Origin: Paenimyroides marinum
Lineage (GTDB): Bacteria > Bacteroidota > Bacteroidia > Flavobacteriales > Flavobacteriaceae
Direction of reading: 5' to 3'
DNA length: 57,500 nt
Assembly (NCBI RefSeq): GCF_900108395.1
Contig: NZ_FNXE01000020.1
Span: forward strand, 1 to 57,500
In this document: one piece after another, positions 45,368-53,523 of the stretch
Position numbering within the stretch: position 1 is the stretch's first letter
How the letters are laid out: the number at the start of each line of letters is the position of its first letter
The notes under the pieces: generated by a model
Told to the model about the DNA's origin: nothing
The model's input: only the letters and a program-made list of their open reading frames with translations
The model's database searches: none
Made by a program: the position numbers and the translations under genes

Positions 45368-45397
45368 AAGCCCGCCGAAATGTCGGGCTTGTTTTTT
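45368..45397 (+). terminator. Terminator after the saccharopine dehydrogenase gene
   Basis: AAGCCCG / CGGGCTT with a 9-nt loop, followed by GTTTTTT. It reaches the stop of the convergent ABC gene. Confidence 0.8.
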
Positions 45398-47084
45398 AAA
45401 TCCCTTTCGGTATCGCATCAATCAACTTTTGGGTGTAAGGCATTTGCGGATTAGCAATCAAGGCATCGGCTTCGTTTTGTTCTTCTATTTTTCCTTTGTT
45501 CATCACGATGATTTGATCGGATATGTATTTAACAACAGCCAAATCGTGCGAAATAAACAAATAAGTAAAGCCGAAATTATCTTTTAAATCGTTCAGTAAA
45601 TTCAAGACTTGTGCCTGAACAGAAATATCTAATGCAGAAACCGATTCGTCACAAATAATCAGTTTTGGGTTTACGGCAACAGTGCGTGCAATACCGATGC
45701 GTTGACGTTGTCCGCCGGAAAATTCATGAGGATAACGATCGTAATGTTCCGGCAATAATCCTACCTTTTCCAATAAATCAAATACCTGTTCCTTTCGTTC
45801 TTTGTCGTTTTTGTATAATTTATGCACTTTCATCGGTTCTAAAATAGCTTCACCCACTGTTATTTTAGGGTTTAGAGAAGCAAACGGATCCTGAAAAATA
45901 ATCTGTATTTCCTTTCGCAAATCTTTCAGCTCGTTTTTAGAAAGCAGGGTAATGTCACGGTCTTTATAAAAAATCTGTCCTTTGGTAGCGGGATCTAATT
46001 GTAAAATGGCATTGCCTAAGGTCGATTTTCCACAACCGCTTTCGCCAACCAATCCCAATGTTTCACCTTCGTACATCTCAAAACTCACATCGTTAACAGC
46101 TTTAAAGGTTTTGTTGGGTTGAAAAAGCTGTGTTTTAACCAGGTATTCTTTTTCCACGTTCATCACACGTAAAAGCGGTTTTTGACGGTATAATTTTTGT
46201 AAATGCTCTTTTCGTTCTTCATGTGAAACAACCGCGGCATGTGCATTTTGTTCCAGATAATCCTGAATGGTTGGTAAGCGTTTCAAGCGAACATTTAATG
46301 ACGGACGGGAAGCAATCAATGCTTTGGTATAAAGGTGTTCGGGCTGATGAAAGATTTGTTCCACTTTACCTTGCTCTACAATTTCGCCTTTGTACATCAC
46401 CAAAACGCGGTCGCAAATTTCAGAAATCAACGCCAAATCGTGCGAAATAAACACAATGCTCATTCCGGTTTCTTGCTGCAGGTTTTTCAAAAGAGTAATA
46501 ATTTCTTTCTGAACCGTGACATCTAAAGCGGTTGTGGGTTCGTCGGCAATCAAAATTTCAGGTTTACAGGCAATTGCCATCGCAATCATTACCCGTTGTT
46601 TTTGTCCGCCCGAAATTTGATGCGGATACTTATTATAAATCGTGCTCGGATCGGGTAGTTTTACCTGATTGAATAACCGTAACACTTCGGCTTTGATTTC
46701 TTTATTGGAAAGATGGGTATGCGTTTCTAAAATTTCGGCAACTTGTTTTCCACAAGTAATCGACGGGTTTAATGAACTCATAGGTTCCTGAAAAATCATT
46801 GATATTTTTTTTCCCCGGATTTTTTGGAATTCTTTTTCCGAATAATTGGTAATATCCTGATTATTGTACTGAATGGAACCTGTGTTGAAGTGTGCATTGT
46901 TTTTGGGAAGTAATCCCATAACTGCCAGACTGGAAACTGATTTTCCGGAACCCGATTCACCTACAATTCCCAGGATTTCATTCGGAAAAACCTGAAAAGA
47001 AATAGAATGTATTACTTCATTCCATTTTTTTTCCTGCAAAAAAGAGATGCTTAACGTATCAACGCTTAAAATTGGGTGTTCCAT
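45396..47084 (-). CDS. ABC transporter ATP-binding protein, two fused NBDs (peptide/nickel type)
   Basis: 562 aa, two ATPase domains in one chain. Domain 1 (about residues 5-260) has Walker A GESGSGKSVSS, signature ISGGQKQR and Walker B ILIADEPTTALD. Domain 2 (about 300-560) has GESGCGKST, FSGGQRQR and LIICDESVSALD, where the usual DEP is DES. Both halves end with the oligopeptide family extension (e.g., PEHLYTKALIASRPS). It matches DppD-DppF/GsiA-like fusions for oligopeptide or nickel import. No permease or binding-protein gene is in the window, so partners lie elsewhere. Confidence 0.92.
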   Translation of the reverse strand: MEHPILSVDTLSISFLQEKKWNEVIHSISFQVFPNEILGIVGESGSGKSVSSLAVMGLLPKNNAHFNTGSIQYNNQDITNYSEKEFQKIRGKKISMIFQEPMSSLNPSITCGKQVAEILETHTHLSNKEIKAEVLRLFNQVKLPDPSTIYNKYPHQISGGQKQRVMIAMAIACKPEILIADEPTTALDVTVQKEIITLLKNLQQETGMSIVFISHDLALISEICDRVLVMYKGEIVEQGKVEQIFHQPEHLYTKALIASRPSLNVRLKRLPTIQDYLEQNAHAAVVSHEERKEHLQKLYRQKPLLRVMNVEKEYLVKTQLFQPNKTFKAVNDVSFEMYEGETLGLVGESGCGKSTLGNAILQLDPATKGQIFYKDRDITLLSKNELKDLRKEIQIIFQDPFASLNPKITVGEAILEPMKVHKLYKNDKERKEQVFDLLEKVGLLPEHYDRYPHEFSGGQRQRIGIARTVAVNPKLIICDESVSALDISVQAQVLNLLNDLKDNFGFTYLFISHDLAVVKYISDQIIVMNKGKIEEQNEADALIANPQMPYTQKLIDAIPKGI

Positions 47085-47184
47085 AAAAAAATACTACCTC
47101 TAACAATTAAAAATTAAAGGTAGTAAAAACAAACTAAACAATTATTTTAAAGTCTTTGCTTTTTAGTTTTCAGCAATCAGTTTT

Positions 47185-47222
47185 CAGCTTTATGACTTTT
47201 AACCTTACGACTTTTAACTTTA
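47185..47222. repeat. Short GAC-TTTTAA repeat cluster
   Basis: Units of the form ACTTTTAAC/GACTTTTAACC alternate with TTATGAC at a roughly 10-bp period. The same unit type occurs in the repeat island at 19485-20400. It lies just after the OsmC gene stop. Confidence 0.45.
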
Positions 47223-47226
47223 TGAT

Positions 47227-47673
47227 TTATGCTACTTTAGCAGTGTAATCTTTGGTAACCACTAAATTAATAGGCGTGTTGTTTAAAAGATTGTCGTAAA
47301 TGGGGCAACGTTCTTTAATTTCTTCCATCCAAAATTTTAAAGTGCTTAAATCGGCATTGGTAACAGGTTTTACTACCAGTTCAATCCGTTCAAATCCACT
47401 GCGGTCCTTTACTTTTAAACCTTGAGTTTTATCGGTATTGATGATGCCTTTAATCTCTATTTGTACCGACTTTAAATCCATATCCAGATCATCGGCAACC
47501 TGATGACCAACCATATTGATGCAGGCAGCAAAACCTGCCAGCAAATATTCTAAATGGGCATACGAGTTTCGTTTCATATCTTTTTGATTGATTGAAAATT
47601 GTAGTTCGCTGCTTTTAATGTTTAATTGGTCTTGGTTTGTAAAGCTTAACAATGAAATTTGTTCTACACTCAT
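47227..47673 (-). CDS. OsmC family protein
   Basis: 148 aa. The OsmC/Ohr fold is suggested by GFAACINMVGHQVADDLDMD, whose Cys (residue 51) sits at the position of the first peroxidatic Cys, and by ERCPIYDNLLNNTPINLVV, whose Cys (C121) is the second. Both Cys are present, so hydroperoxide reduction is possible, though many OsmC members have other substrates. It is cytosolic. ATG 47673 is supported by the family N-terminus. It stands alone. Confidence 0.85.
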   Translation of the reverse strand: MSVEQISLLSFTNQDQLNIKSSELQFSINQKDMKRNSYAHLEYLLAGFAACINMVGHQVADDLDMDLKSVQIEIKGIINTDKTQGLKVKDRSGFERIELVVKPVTNADLSTLKFWMEEIKERCPIYDNLLNNTPINLVVTKDYTAKVA

Positions 47674-47711
47674 AATGACTGGTTTTTATGGATTACTATT
47701 CACTTACGGAC

Positions 47712-47742
47712 AAAAAAAAATCCCCTGCTGTTTGCAGAGGAT
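47712..47742 (-). terminator. Terminator downstream of the 26-codon ORF
   Basis: ATCCCCTGC / GCAGAGGAT (one G-T pair) with a 5-nt loop and nine T on the minus strand. It cannot serve OsmC, which is downstream, and fits only a transcript from 47743-47980. Confidence 0.8.
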
Positions 47743-47766
47743 TCGTTACATATATTGTAAATACAA

Positions 47767-47847
47767 TTACAATTTATTACATACAGCACCTCTGCGGGAA
47801 AATTTCCACATCTTAAAGTTGCGTGTATGTTTAATATATTGTTGCAT
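47767..47847 (-). CDS. Candidate micropeptide (26 aa)
   Basis: ATG 47847 to TAA 47767. The product begins MQQYIKHTRNFKMWKFSR and ends RGAVCNKL: basic, Trp/Phe-containing, with one Cys near the C-terminus. The frame is followed 25 nt later by a strong intrinsic terminator, so a short transcript ends here. The upstream sequence contains a near-consensus -7 element (GAATTTTG, one mismatch). No family recognised. Alternatives are a non-coding RNA or a leader of no function. Codon use and composition look protein-like rather than random AT-rich spacer. Confidence 0.45.
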   Translation of the reverse strand: MQQYIKHTRNFKMWKFSRRGAVCNKL

Positions 47848-47977
47848 TTGTTTTTTTATTGCTGAATTAAATTCCGAACAAAATTCTAAAAACAATTTGA
47901 TAAAAAGAAATTATTTTTAAATTTTAACATTTAAATGTTTTTGACCGAAAATATTTCAGGTTCTGAAATAAATAGAA

Positions 47978-49270
47978 TTACAGAACGTTTAATACAAAAT
48001 AATTTTTCTTGCCACGTTGTAACAATACAAAACGGTTGTTGATTAAATCGTTGGTAGTCAATGTAAAACCTTCTTGAACTTTTTCTCTGTTTACAGCAAT
48101 AGAGTTTTCTCCCAAAGCACGTCTGGCCTCTCCGTTTGATTTTAAAAAGCCCGATTTAGTGTTTAAAACATCAACAATATCAATACCTGTTTGTAGTTCT
48201 TCCAATGATATATCTGCTTGGGGAACACCGTCAAAAACATCTAAAAATGTTTTAGCGTCTAAGGCTTTCAAATCGTCTGCTGTTGAATTTCCAAATAAAA
48301 TTCCTGAAGCTTTTACGGCATTTTCTAACTCTTCGCGTGAATGAACCATTATGGTAACTTCTTCTGCCAGGCGTTTTTGTAACGGACGTAAATGCGGCGC
48401 TTCGTTATGTTCTGCTATTAATTTTTCGATTTCTTCTTTTGATAAAAATGTAAATATTTTAATGTATTTTTCTGCATCTGCATCGGATGTGTTTAACCAA
48501 TATTGGTAAAATTTGTAAGGCGATGTACGCCCGGCATCTAACCAAATATTTCCTCCTTCAGACTTCCCAAATTTTGTTCCGTCGGCTTTTGTAATCAGCG
48601 GACAAGTTAAAGCGTAGGCTTTTCCTTGTTCTTTTCTGCGGATCAATTCGGTTCCAGTGGTAATGTTCCCCCATTGATCACTTCCGCCCATTTGCAATGT
48701 ACAATTTTTGTTGCTGTACAAATGTAAAAAATCGTAACCCTGCACCAGTTGATAGGTAAATTCTGTAAACGACATTCCATCGGCAGCTTCGCCGTTTAAA
48801 CGTTTTTTCACAGAATCTTTTGCCATCATATAATTTACGGTAATGTGTTTACCAATATCGCGAATAAATCCAAGGAACGAAAATTCTTTCATCCAATCGT
48901 AATTATTCACCATTTCGGCAGCATTTGGTTCAGACGAATCAAAATCTAAAAACTTTGCCAATTGTGCTTTAATAGCATTCTGATTGTGCTGTAAATCTTC
49001 TTCGGTCAATAAATTACGCTCGTTCGATTTCCCAGACGGATCACCAATCATGCCTGTTGCACCACCAACCAATGCTAATGGTTTGTGCCCTGCAGACTGA
49101 AAATGCTTTAACAACATTACACCTACTAAATGTCCAATATGCAATGAATCCGCAGTTGGGTCAATCCCCACATACGCAACACGCATTTGCTCCATCAAAT
49201 GTTCTTCTGTGCCTGGCATTACGTCGTGGAGCATACCTCTCCAAGTCACTTCTTCAATAAAATTTTTCAT
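47978..49270 (-). CDS. tyrS: Tyrosyl-tRNA synthetase
   Basis: 430 aa, class I aminoacyl-tRNA synthetase. HIGH is at 44-47 ([10 protein letters not shown]) and the KMSKS-like loop is KFGKS at 233-237. The Tyr pocket segment [15 protein letters not shown] (191-205) is intact. A C-terminal S4-like domain (about 355-430) binds tRNA. ATG 49270 is preceded by TATATTTG, a perfect -7 box. Monocistronic. Confidence 0.97.
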   Translation of the reverse strand: MKNFIEEVTWRGMLHDVMPGTEEHLMEQMRVAYVGIDPTADSLHIGHLVGVMLLKHFQSAGHKPLALVGGATGMIGDPSGKSNERNLLTEEDLQHNQNAIKAQLAKFLDFDSSEPNAAEMVNNYDWMKEFSFLGFIRDIGKHITVNYMMAKDSVKKRLNGEAADGMSFTEFTYQLVQGYDFLHLYSNKNCTLQMGGSDQWGNITTGTELIRRKEQGKAYALTCPLITKADGTKFGKSEGGNIWLDAGRTSPYKFYQYWLNTSDADAEKYIKIFTFLSKEEIEKLIAEHNEAPHLRPLQKRLAEEVTIMVHSREELENAVKASGILFGNSTADDLKALDAKTFLDVFDGVPQADISLEELQTGIDIVDVLNTKSGFLKSNGEARRALGENSIAVNREKVQEGFTLTTNDLINNRFVLLQRGKKNYFVLNVL

Positions 49271-49287
49271 TTAAAATGTATTTTGTG

Positions 49288-49295
49288 CAAATATA
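49288..49295 (-). promoter_or_regulatory. Promoter -7 box of tyrS
   Basis: TATATTTG on the minus strand; TTTG occurs 21 nt upstream in TTTTTTGTAAC. Distance to the ATG is 18 nt. Confidence 0.65.
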
Positions 49296-49342
49296 GTATT
49301 TTCAAAAAGAAAGAAAGTTACAAAAAATGTGACCTTGCTAAA

Positions 49343-49744
49343 TTATTGTTTATTTCGGCTTAATGCTTTAAGATCTTTCACATTAATTACCGGTTTTAGT
49401 TTTTCTTTCTCTTTCTCTGGTTCCGTAGCCCGTACTTCGTCTAATTTTTTTTGGATTCGTTTTTGTACCGAATCGTAGATTACTGCATACGTATCGGGAT
49501 CTTTACGATAAATTTCTTGTGATTTAACAAATGTTGCACTGTCAACTCCGTGTTTTTTTAGCAACTCCTGATAAGATACGGTATATTGAACGGTATCTTT
49601 CATTCGGGCTGTATTACGTGCGCTTGAAGAAACCGTTAAATCATACAGAATATCGACCATTTTTTCTTGTGGAATAGTGGCTTTTTCTGCTTGTGAGCAA
49701 CTTGCCAGAAAGATTAAAAAAAATGTAGAAACTAAATTTTTCAT
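49343..49744 (-). CDS. DUF4296 lipoprotein
   Basis: 133 aa with lipobox LASC (C16; IFLASCSQAEK). The mature domain is helical with the family pattern MVDILYDLTVSSSARNTARM and ends in a charged, Lys/Glu-rich tail. The family is confined to Bacteroidota; here it lies next to pyrC and the polyprenol mannosyltransferase, the order that I recall from other flavobacteria. Function unknown. Confidence 0.82.
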   Translation of the reverse strand: MKNLVSTFFLIFLASCSQAEKATIPQEKMVDILYDLTVSSSARNTARMKDTVQYTVSYQELLKKHGVDSATFVKSQEIYRKDPDTYAVIYDSVQKRIQKKLDEVRATEPEKEKEKLKPVINVKDLKALSRNKQ

Positions 49745-49772
49745 ATTATTTTTTAAGAATTTTTATTAGAAA

Positions 49773-49823
49773 AGATTGCTACGCCAATTCGCAAGCTCGG
49801 GTCTTCACTTCGTTAGAATGACA
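49773..49823. repeat. Interspersed element fragment
   Basis: Sequence of the type GCTACGCCAATTCGCAAGCT followed by GGGTCTTCACTTCGTTAGAA and TGACAA lies between DUF4296 and pyrC. It resembles the GTCATTC-type spacer elements at 20250-20330 in composition. Confidence 0.4.
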
Positions 49824-49828
49824 ACTAA

Positions 49829-51166
49829 TTATCTGTTAAACAATAATCGTTGACCAAAACGCTCTTCGTTTAGTACACCGTTTTCCATTACCACTTTTCC
49901 GTTTAAAACGGTAGTTTGTACTTTAGTGGTAAATTCTTTGCCTTCAAAAGGCGACCAACCACATTGGTACAGTACGTTTTCTTTAGTGACCGTCCATGCA
50001 TCGCTGTTTAAATCTACCAAAGCTAAATCGGCAAAAAAACCTTCTTTTATAAATCCGCGTTTTTCTATTTTGAATAAAATTGCCGGGTTATGCATCATTT
50101 TTTGAGCAACTTTTTCTAACGATATTTTTCCGTTTTTGGCAAATTCTAACATCGTGATGAGTGAATGTTGTACCAAAGGTCCGCCTGATGGTGCCTGTAA
50201 ATATTTTTGAGATTTTTCTTCTAATGTATGTGGTGCGTGGTCTGTTGCAATAACATCGATACGGTCATCTAACAGTGCTTCCCATATTTTTTCGCGATCG
50301 GTTGCTGCTTTTACCGCCGGATTCCATTTAATGAAATTGCCTTTTGTGGTATAATCTGCATCAGAAAAATATAGATGGTGTACACAAACTTCGGCAGTAA
50401 TCAGTTTTTCTTCTAACGGAATATCGTTTTGGAACAATTCGGTTTCTAAGCCTGTGCTGATGTGAAAAACATGTAAACGTGCCCCGGTTTTTTTTGCCAG
50501 TTCAATGGCTTTTGAAGAGGATTTATAACAGGCTGCCGCACTACGGATGACAGGGTGTTGCGTTACCGGAATATCATCTCCATATTGCTCTTTTGCTTTT
50601 TCCAGATTTTCGCGAATGGTTTGTTCGTCTTCACAATGAACGGCTATCAGCATTTTGGTAGATGAAAATATTTTCTCTAACGTTTCTTCATTATCAACCA
50701 GCATATTTCCTGTCGATGAGCCTAAGAATAATTTAATTCCGGCTACATTTCGCGGATTGGTTTTTAAAACTTCTTCTAAATTATCGTTGGTACCGCCCAT
50801 CATAAACGAATAGTTTGCGTACGATGTTTTGGCAGCAATTTGGTATTTTTCCTCTAAAATTTCCTGAGTTACGGCATTGGGAACCGTGTTGGGCTGTTCT
50901 ATAAACGAAGTTACTCCACCGGCAATAGCTGCTTTAGATTCACTGGCAATGCAACCTTTGTGTGTTAATCCTGGTTCGCGGAAATGTACCTGATCATCAA
51001 TCACTCCGGGAAAAATGTGTAAGCCCGAAGCATCAATCATTTTATCGGCAACGATATTTATTTCTGAAGCTATTTTTGATATGATTTCATTTTCAATGAA
51101 TATATCAGCTTTAAAAATTGTTCCTTCGTTAACTATGGTTCCGTTTTTAATTAAAAGAGTACTCAT
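49829..51166 (-). CDS. pyrC: Dihydroorotase (class I)
   Basis: 445 aa. The amidohydrolase metal segment reads GVIDDQVHFREPGLTHKG (residues about 55-72): H61 is present but the first His of the usual H-x-H is Gln59. HCEDE (about 177-181) and IDVIATDHAPH (about 310-320) supply the other ligand positions, and the substrate loop HFREPG is intact. It closes carbamoyl-aspartate to dihydroorotate in pyrimidine synthesis. The H-to-Q change is common in this lineage to my knowledge, so activity is likely kept, perhaps with altered metal use. Confidence 0.92.
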   Translation of the reverse strand: MSTLLIKNGTIVNEGTIFKADIFIENEIISKIASEINIVADKMIDASGLHIFPGVIDDQVHFREPGLTHKGCIASESKAAIAGGVTSFIEQPNTVPNAVTQEILEEKYQIAAKTSYANYSFMMGGTNDNLEEVLKTNPRNVAGIKLFLGSSTGNMLVDNEETLEKIFSSTKMLIAVHCEDEQTIRENLEKAKEQYGDDIPVTQHPVIRSAAACYKSSSKAIELAKKTGARLHVFHISTGLETELFQNDIPLEEKLITAEVCVHHLYFSDADYTTKGNFIKWNPAVKAATDREKIWEALLDDRIDVIATDHAPHTLEEKSQKYLQAPSGGPLVQHSLITMLEFAKNGKISLEKVAQKMMHNPAILFKIEKRGFIKEGFFADLALVDLNSDAWTVTKENVLYQCGWSPFEGKEFTTKVQTTVLNGKVVMENGVLNEERFGQRLLFNR

Positions 51167-51889
51167 TTATAATTTTTTTAATAATTTTTTCAAACGTAAT
51201 TGTAACACACCAAACACGGCTTCTTTGATAATACCACCCGACATTTTTGATTTTCCTTTGGTGCGGTCGGTAAAAATAATAGGTACTTCAACCAATTTGA
51301 AATCTTTTGAAAAGGCTCTGTATTTCATTTCGATTTGAAAGGCGTATCCTACAAATTTAATCTTTTCCAGATTGATGTTCTCTAAAACCGACCGATGGTA
51401 ACAAATAAATCCGGCAGTGGTATCCATAATGTTCATTCCGGTGATGAAACGCACATAAACCGAAGCAAAATAAGATAACAGCACCCTGCTTAAAGGCCAG
51501 TTGACCACGTTAACTCCTTTTACGTACCGCGAACCAATAGCCACGTCGGCATGGTTTTTACAAACCTCTAACAATTTAGGTAAATCATTTGGATTGTGCG
51601 AAAAATCGGCATCCATTTCAAAAATATATTCGTAGTTGTGTTTTAATGCCCAATTAAATCCTGCTACGTAAGCGGTGCCTAATCCATTTTTTTTCAGTCT
51701 TTTTTTTAGGAAAATCCGGTCGGGAAATTCACTGGCAACCTGTAAAACCTTATCCGCAGTTCCATCGGGCGAATTATCGTCAACTACCAAAACATCCACT
51801 GGCATATCAAGCTTCATAACGGCATGCAAAATATCAGCGATATTTTCGATCTCGTTAAAAGTGGGTATGACAACTATATTTCGCTTCAT
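51167..51889 (-). CDS. Polyprenol monophosphomannose synthase (GT2, Dpm1-like)
   Basis: 240 aa from ATG 51889 (MKRNIVVIPTFNEIENI); an upstream TTG at 51907 is less likely. GT2 fold with DVLVVDDNSPDGTADKVLQV, the DxD-like FEMDADFSHNP and a C-terminal region RLKKLLKKL typical of short Dpm1 forms. It makes polyprenyl-phosphate-mannose from GDP-mannose, a donor for membrane O-glycosyltransferases such as the GT117 protein at 37919. It lies 0 nt from pyrC and is co-transcribed. Confidence 0.9.
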   Translation of the reverse strand: MKRNIVVIPTFNEIENIADILHAVMKLDMPVDVLVVDDNSPDGTADKVLQVASEFPDRIFLKKRLKKNGLGTAYVAGFNWALKHNYEYIFEMDADFSHNPNDLPKLLEVCKNHADVAIGSRYVKGVNVVNWPLSRVLLSYFASVYVRFITGMNIMDTTAGFICYHRSVLENINLEKIKFVGYAFQIEMKYRAFSKDFKLVEVPIIFTDRTKGKSKMSGGIIKEAVFGVLQLRLKKLLKKL

Positions 51890-51989
51890 AAAAAAAGTTA
51901 TTGGCAAATGTACTTTTTTTATTATGTACTTTTCTTAATAAAATTAGAAGGTTTTAATTCGATATAAAATTATTATTTTTACAGCTGTT

Positions 51990-52658
51990 ATGGAAATAGA
52001 TTTTTTACACAGAAACATTTTTTCAATTGATTGGGCTACGGTTTTATTTGTTTTAACCTTTGCAACCATTGTTGTTACACGTATTACTTTTCCAAACCGT
52101 TTCGATGATTTTGTAAGACTCGCGGTTTCAAATAAATACCTTTCAACGTACCGTGATAGCAATAACATGAAAAGCGGTTTTACCATAAGCATGTTTTTTG
52201 TGCAAATGATCTCTTTGAGTTTGTTTGTGCACTATATCGTTAGCTTAACAGGTTATTCGCAGCTATCTGATTTCACGGTTTATTTAAGGATTCTAAGCAT
52301 ACTGATGTTTTTTGTTCTGGTAAAATATTTTATAGAAAAAATAATTGCCGTTTGTTTTAACATGGAAGATTTTGCAGAACAATACAATTTGGTAAAAGTA
52401 AGCTACCGTTCTTATTTAGGATTGTTGTTTTTTCCGCTAATAGCCATTTTATTTTACAACCGGTTTACTTTTGATTTTTTTATTTGGATCGTATTGGGGC
52501 TGTTTTTGATGTTTAATGCCATACTGTTTGTACTACTCTTAAAAAATTATCAAAAAACTTTTAGTCGATTTTTGTTTTATTTTATTTTGTATCTTTGCAC
52601 CTTTGAAATAGCACCGTACATTATCATGTATCATTGGTTTGTTGTTTCTAAAACATAA
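51990..52658 (+). CDS. DUF4271 membrane protein
   Basis: 222 aa with five to six hydrophobic helices. The family pattern includes PNRFDDFVRLAVSNKYL in the cytosolic loop and LTGYSQLSDF. It is confined to Bacteroidota and is usually found next to the uroporphyrinogen-III synthase gene, as here. No function known. TATTTTTA just upstream is a possible -7 box. Confidence 0.82.
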   Translation: MEIDFLHRNIFSIDWATVLFVLTFATIVVTRITFPNRFDDFVRLAVSNKYLSTYRDSNNMKSGFTISMFFVQMISLSLFVHYIVSLTGYSQLSDFTVYLRILSILMFFVLVKYFIEKIIAVCFNMEDFAEQYNLVKVSYRSYLGLLFFPLIAILFYNRFTFDFFIWIVLGLFLMFNAILFVLLLKNYQKTFSRFLFYFILYLCTFEIAPYIIMYHWFVVSKT

Positions 52659-52671
52659 AGCAGAAAAATTT

Positions 52672-53415
52672 ATGAAAGTGAAATCAATTTTGGTGTCACA
52701 GCCAGAACCTAAAGTAGAAAATTCTCCGTATTTTGACCTACAGCAGAAATACAAAATTAAAATTGACTTTAGACCTTTCATTCACGTTGAAGGTGTAAAC
52801 GCCAAAGAAATCCGTCAACAAAAAATTGATTTGAATAATTACACCTCAATTATTCTTACCAGTAAAAACTCAGTTGACCATTATTTCAGAGTAGCAGAAG
52901 AAATGCGTTTTAAAGTTCCTGAAACAATGAAATATTTCTGCCAGTCAGAAGCAGTTGCCTATTACTTACAAAAGTATGTTGTATATCGTAAACGTAAAAT
53001 CTATGTTGGGCAAAAAGACTTTTCCGATTTATCGCCGCTTATTAAAAAGTTCAAAGACGATAAATTTTTATTACCTGCATCAGACAAATTAAACGACGAT
53101 GTACCGCAAACATTAAACGATTTAGGAGTTAACTGGACACAAGGGATCTTTTTCCGCACAGCCATGAGCGATTTGACTGATTTGGCAGATGTAAAGTACG
53201 ATGTGTTGTGTTTTTTCAGTCCAACAGGAATCAATTCGTTATTTAAGAACTTCCCCGACTTTGTCCAAGGAGATACAAGGATAGGTGTTTTTGGCGGTAC
53301 AACTAAAAAAGAAGCCGAAGATTGCGGTTTGCGTGTCGATATTATGGCACCAACCCCCGAAGCTCCGTCTATGACCATGGCATTAGACCAATACATTGCA
53401 AAAGCAAATAAATAA
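52672..53415 (+). CDS. hemD: Uroporphyrinogen-III synthase-like protein
   Basis: 247 aa from ATG 52672 (MKVKSILVSQPEP). The alpha/beta two-domain HemD fold is suggested by IILTSKNSVDHYFRV (residues about 65-79) and FFSPTGINSLFKNFP with TRIGVFGGTTKKEAEDCGL. It would close hydroxymethylbilane to uroporphyrinogen III for heme and siroheme. HemD is poorly conserved, so the call rests on these segments and on the DUF4271 neighbour. It starts 13 nt after DUF4271 and ends at a terminator. Confidence 0.85.
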   Translation: MKVKSILVSQPEPKVENSPYFDLQQKYKIKIDFRPFIHVEGVNAKEIRQQKIDLNNYTSIILTSKNSVDHYFRVAEEMRFKVPETMKYFCQSEAVAYYLQKYVVYRKRKIYVGQKDFSDLSPLIKKFKDDKFLLPASDKLNDDVPQTLNDLGVNWTQGIFFRTAMSDLTDLADVKYDVLCFFSPTGINSLFKNFPDFVQGDTRIGVFGGTTKKEAEDCGLRVDIMAPTPEAPSMTMALDQYIAKANK

Positions 53416-53418
53416 TAC

Positions 53419-53447
53419 AAAAGCCTCTTCGTTTAGAAGAGGCTTTT
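53419..53447 (+). terminator. Terminator after hemD
   Basis: AAAAGCCTCTTC-GTTTA-GAAGAGGCTTTT, perfect 12-bp arms. Confidence 0.9.
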
Positions 53448-53493
53448 CTTCTTAATTTAGAACCAGTTTAAGCAGTTTCAGATACTATTTTTG

Positions 53494-53501
53494 TAATTTT
53501 G
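53494..53501 (+). promoter_or_regulatory. Promoter -7 box of the fumarase gene
   Basis: TAATTTTG, 22 nt before ATG 53524; -33 element weak. Confidence 0.5.
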
Positions 53502-53523
53502 TTCTGCTAAAACTAACAACAAA

